This document shows positions 61,930 through 64,000 of a DNA stretch of 64,000 bases, in pieces (position 1 is the stretch's first letter; each line of letters opens with the position of its first letter). The position numbers and the translations under genes are program-made. This stretch comes from JBFWNG01 sp050251195 (GTDB taxonomy: Bacteria; Bdellovibrionota_B; Oligoflexia; Oligoflexales; Oligoflexaceae), in contig JBFWNG010000001.1 in NCBI GenBank assembly GCA_050251195.1, positions 620,001 to 684,000 on the forward strand, in the 5' to 3' direction. The notes beneath the pieces are model-generated. The model did no database searches. It was given only the letters and a program-made list of their open reading frames with translations, and was not told where the DNA came from.

Positions 61930-62349
61930 ATGGCGCAAGGTTCATCTCAGGACGACGAAGAAATTACCGGGATTAACGTCACCCCGCTTGTCGACGTCAT
62001 GCTCGTGTTGCTCATCATTTTCATGGTGACGGCAAACTATATCAACAACCAGTCCATCAACTTAACTCTTCCCAAAGCTGCAACGGGTGAAAGCGTCGAT
62101 TCGAGCCTGTTGTCGCTCGCGTTTGTCGTCAACAAGGATTCCCACTATTTTATCGATGGTTCTGCAATTCAACTAGATGATATTCCAAGAATAATCGAGG
62201 AAAAGAAGAAGTTGCAAAGACCGTTGCAAGCCCTCATAGCGGCTGACGAGGGAGCACCCCATGGCGCTGTCGTAAAACTCATTGATACTATAAGAAAAAA
62301 CGGTATAACTGACTTTGCTTTAAACGTCGAAGCAAGCTCAGGTCCCTAG
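61930..62349 (+). CDS. exbD: ExbD/TolR-family protein
   Basis: 139 residues. Short cytoplasmic N-terminus, then ITGINVTPLVDVMLVLLIIFMVTA with the proton-path Asp in LVDVML, and a periplasmic domain containing SLAFVVNKDSHYFIDGSAI and ALIAADEGAPHGAVVKLID. It partners the ExbB protein encoded just upstream. GGAGACGGT precedes the ATG. Confidence 0.92.
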   Translation: MAQGSSQDDEEITGINVTPLVDVMLVLLIIFMVTANYINNQSINLTLPKAATGESVDSSLLSLAFVVNKDSHYFIDGSAIQLDDIPRIIEEKKKLQRPLQALIAADEGAPHGAVVKLIDTIRKNGITDFALNVEASSGP

Positions 62350-62400
62350 AAAAACTTGAAAAGAAGTTTGCTTTTGAGTTCCACTACAAAGGGCAAGACA

Positions 62401-63855
62401 TTGCCGTCCCTCCAACAAAAAGACTTAGCCACAATCGACTCTTGCAAAGAAAGAGTTCACGATTTTGTGTTTCGCCTTCAGCCGCAGGAATACCACAAGA
62501 AATACCCTAAATGGCCGGGCATGGTCGGGCTTGAAGTCGAGATGTTCGTGTTTTGGAAAAAGGACGAAGAAAGCACGAAGCCGCAGGTTATTCCCTTGTG
62601 GGGATCAGGAAGCGCCAACATCGGCAGCATCCTTGCGGAGGGCGCAAAGATGTACGGCGGCGAACCGGTTTTCGAAACCGTCGACGACGAAAAACGCCTC
62701 ATATCCGTTAATCTTTCCGAGCAAGATTTTATTACTTTCGAACCCGGGTCGCAGGTCGAGTTTTCGTCCAAACCTTATCCCTGTTTATCGGAAGCGCTCG
62801 GTAGGATGGAAAGTCTACAGCGTATGCTGGACGAAGCCTTCCTGGCTAAAGGCGTTGGAGTCGTGCAAGCGGGCATTAACCCATGGCAGACCGTCAACGA
62901 GATTTCCTTGCAGATGAAGAAGCCGCGCTACCTTGCGATGGATCGATACTTTACGTCGATAGGGGAATTCGGTAGGCGGATGATGCGCCAAACCTGCGGA
63001 TTGCAGGTGAACCTCGATTTTGGCGAAGACGAAGAAACGCTTGCGAAACGATATCTGGTCGCGAATTTACTGGCTCCCATCGGGACGGCGACCTTCGCCT
63101 ATTCGCCCGTCGTGGATCGCGACCTGACCGACAGGCTCAGCTATCGCGCACATGTTTGGCAAAAGCTGGATAATTCACGAACCGGCATTCCGAAGCTTGG
63201 CGACCTCGTTAAGAATCTGACGAAAGCCCATTGCGTCAATTCTTATTTGGACGACGTTCTGCACGCGCGGGTAGTTTTTGTTCAAGCGCTCAACTTCGAG
63301 GTCCCCGAGAAGCCCATAACCTTTCTCGAGTGGATGCGCGTTGGCTACAAAGGAATAAAACCAACCCCTCAGGATTTTGAAACCCATATGTCGCTCCATT
63401 TTCCCGAGGTCAGAGCTCGAGGCTTCCTGGAACTGCGATCCGTGGATTGTCAGAGTCGAGTTTGGCAGAGCGTACCAGCGGCTTTCTACACGGCTTTGTT
63501 GTACGACAACTCCACGTTGAATAGGGTATATGACCTTCTGCTTCCCACCGTCAACAACGTGGAAGCGAACCTTACCAAGAGCAGCTATGGTCTGCGGGAC
63601 GAGAATTTAGGCGCGCTCGCAAAGAAAGTGATGGACCTCGCTTGTGAAGGCTTCGTTAAGTTACCTTCCTGTTTTCAGGGAGAGAGTTCATTGCAAAGAC
63701 TTACTACATACAAAGATATTTTCACGGACCGAGGTCGAACGCCAGCGGACGACGTTGTCGACTTGTTGATGGAAAATGGTACAACGATTTTGTCACCCGG
63801 ATCGCTCTACAAGTTAGAAGACAAGTGGGCGAAAGCGGTTGGCAGAAAAGGGTAA
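62401..63855 (+). CDS. gshA: Glutamate-cysteine ligase (GCS2-type)
   Basis: About 484 residues. Motifs of the plant/proteobacterial GCS2 group: VGLEVEMFVFW, FITFEPGSQVEFSSKP, QAGINPW, RYLAMDRYF, MMRQTCGLQVNLDFG, RARGFLELRSVDCQ. It joins glutamate and cysteine, the first step of glutathione synthesis. An in-frame TTG at 62356 gives a longer form, but AAAGGG (62388-62393) sits 7 nt before TTG 62401, which is preferred. It follows exbD closely. Confidence 0.88.
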   Translation: MPSLQQKDLATIDSCKERVHDFVFRLQPQEYHKKYPKWPGMVGLEVEMFVFWKKDEESTKPQVIPLWGSGSANIGSILAEGAKMYGGEPVFETVDDEKRLISVNLSEQDFITFEPGSQVEFSSKPYPCLSEALGRMESLQRMLDEAFLAKGVGVVQAGINPWQTVNEISLQMKKPRYLAMDRYFTSIGEFGRRMMRQTCGLQVNLDFGEDEETLAKRYLVANLLAPIGTATFAYSPVVDRDLTDRLSYRAHVWQKLDNSRTGIPKLGDLVKNLTKAHCVNSYLDDVLHARVVFVQALNFEVPEKPITFLEWMRVGYKGIKPTPQDFETHMSLHFPEVRARGFLELRSVDCQSRVWQSVPAAFYTALLYDNSTLNRVYDLLLPTVNNVEANLTKSSYGLRDENLGALAKKVMDLACEGFVKLPSCFQGESSLQRLTTYKDIFTDRGRTPADDVVDLLMENGTTILSPGSLYKLEDKWAKAVGRKG

Positions 63856-63870
63856 CAAAGGAGTTAAACA

Positions 63871-64000
63871 GTGGTTTCGGTAAATCAGAACAAAGACAGT
63901 TTTGAACGGGAATTAGGCGAAGAAGACGAACTTCCTTCCTATGAGAAAGACATTTCTCCCGAGCAACTTGAAACCTACATTGACGACATAGCGGATACGG
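63871..64000 (+). CDS. Unknown protein, 5' part
   Basis: Reading frame open to the right edge from GTG 63871, with AAAGGAG at 63857-63863 as ribosome site. The 43 visible residues (VSVNQNKDSFERELGEED...YIDDIADT) are highly acidic and soluble. It lies 15 nt after gshA and is probably in the same operon. Too short to classify. Confidence 0.6.
   Translation, partial: MVSVNQNKDSFERELGEEDELPSYEKDISPEQLETYIDDIADT

Overview
The window is chromosomal DNA of a Gram-negative, apparently motile or pilus-bearing bacterium. Evidence includes outer-membrane barrels, many lipoproteins with clear lipoboxes, ExbB/ExbD, a LolA-like protein, prepilins and c-di-GMP proteins (PilZ, HD-GYP). The TIGR03545/TIGR03546 pair, the density of lipoproteins and the TIG/DUF1566 repeat proteins fit a Bdellovibrionota/Oligoflexia-like or related 'deltaproteobacterial' lineage. 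That placement is inference; no rRNA is present.

Layout. 1-727: TIGR03545 (partial) and TIGR03546 membrane proteins. 893-3585: LolA-like periplasmic protein plus a large outer-membrane barrel, a pair that normally belongs with an HAE3-type RND exporter; the likely exporter is at 17334-19655. Between them lies an accessory block (3619-17163). It starts with a phosphotransferase gene flanked by inverted copies of a small palindromic element. A lipid/isoprenoid-type cluster follows: a BtaA-like aminocarboxypropyl transferase, an acyl-adenylating enzyme, a UbiA-type prenyltransferase, a PilZ-HMG-CoA reductase-kinase fusion, a rifampin-phosphotransferase-like dikinase, a YghO-like acyltransferase and a WrbA flavoprotein. 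An alpha/beta hydrolase carrying a repeat tail closes the block. This block is the best candidate for an undescribed system.

19792-24615: small secreted proteins and lipoproteins, a B12-binding radical SAM protein and DUF72. 24810-30362 and 50942-57766: two paralogous giant lipoproteins with a TIG domain, 28 and 35 tandem 48-residue repeats of exactly 144 bp each, and a C-terminal DUF1566 domain. Between them: tRNA-Leu, an Ig/FN3/propeller lipoprotein, a matrixin-type protease with two small barrel-like proteins, HD-GYP, a DnaC-like ATPase with a degenerate paralogue, hemJ, glpX, an MreB-family gene, uvrA, a three-gene prepilin operon ending in a VWA-bearing pilin, and a multicopper oxidase.

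57917-64000: a DNRLRE/PKD/metallophosphatase lipoprotein, a small lipoprotein, tRNA-Gly, a hypothetical gene, exbB, exbD, a gshA-type glutamate-cysteine ligase and the start of a further gene. No rRNA, CRISPR array, complete insertion sequence or integrase was seen. No gap between features exceeds 300 bases.
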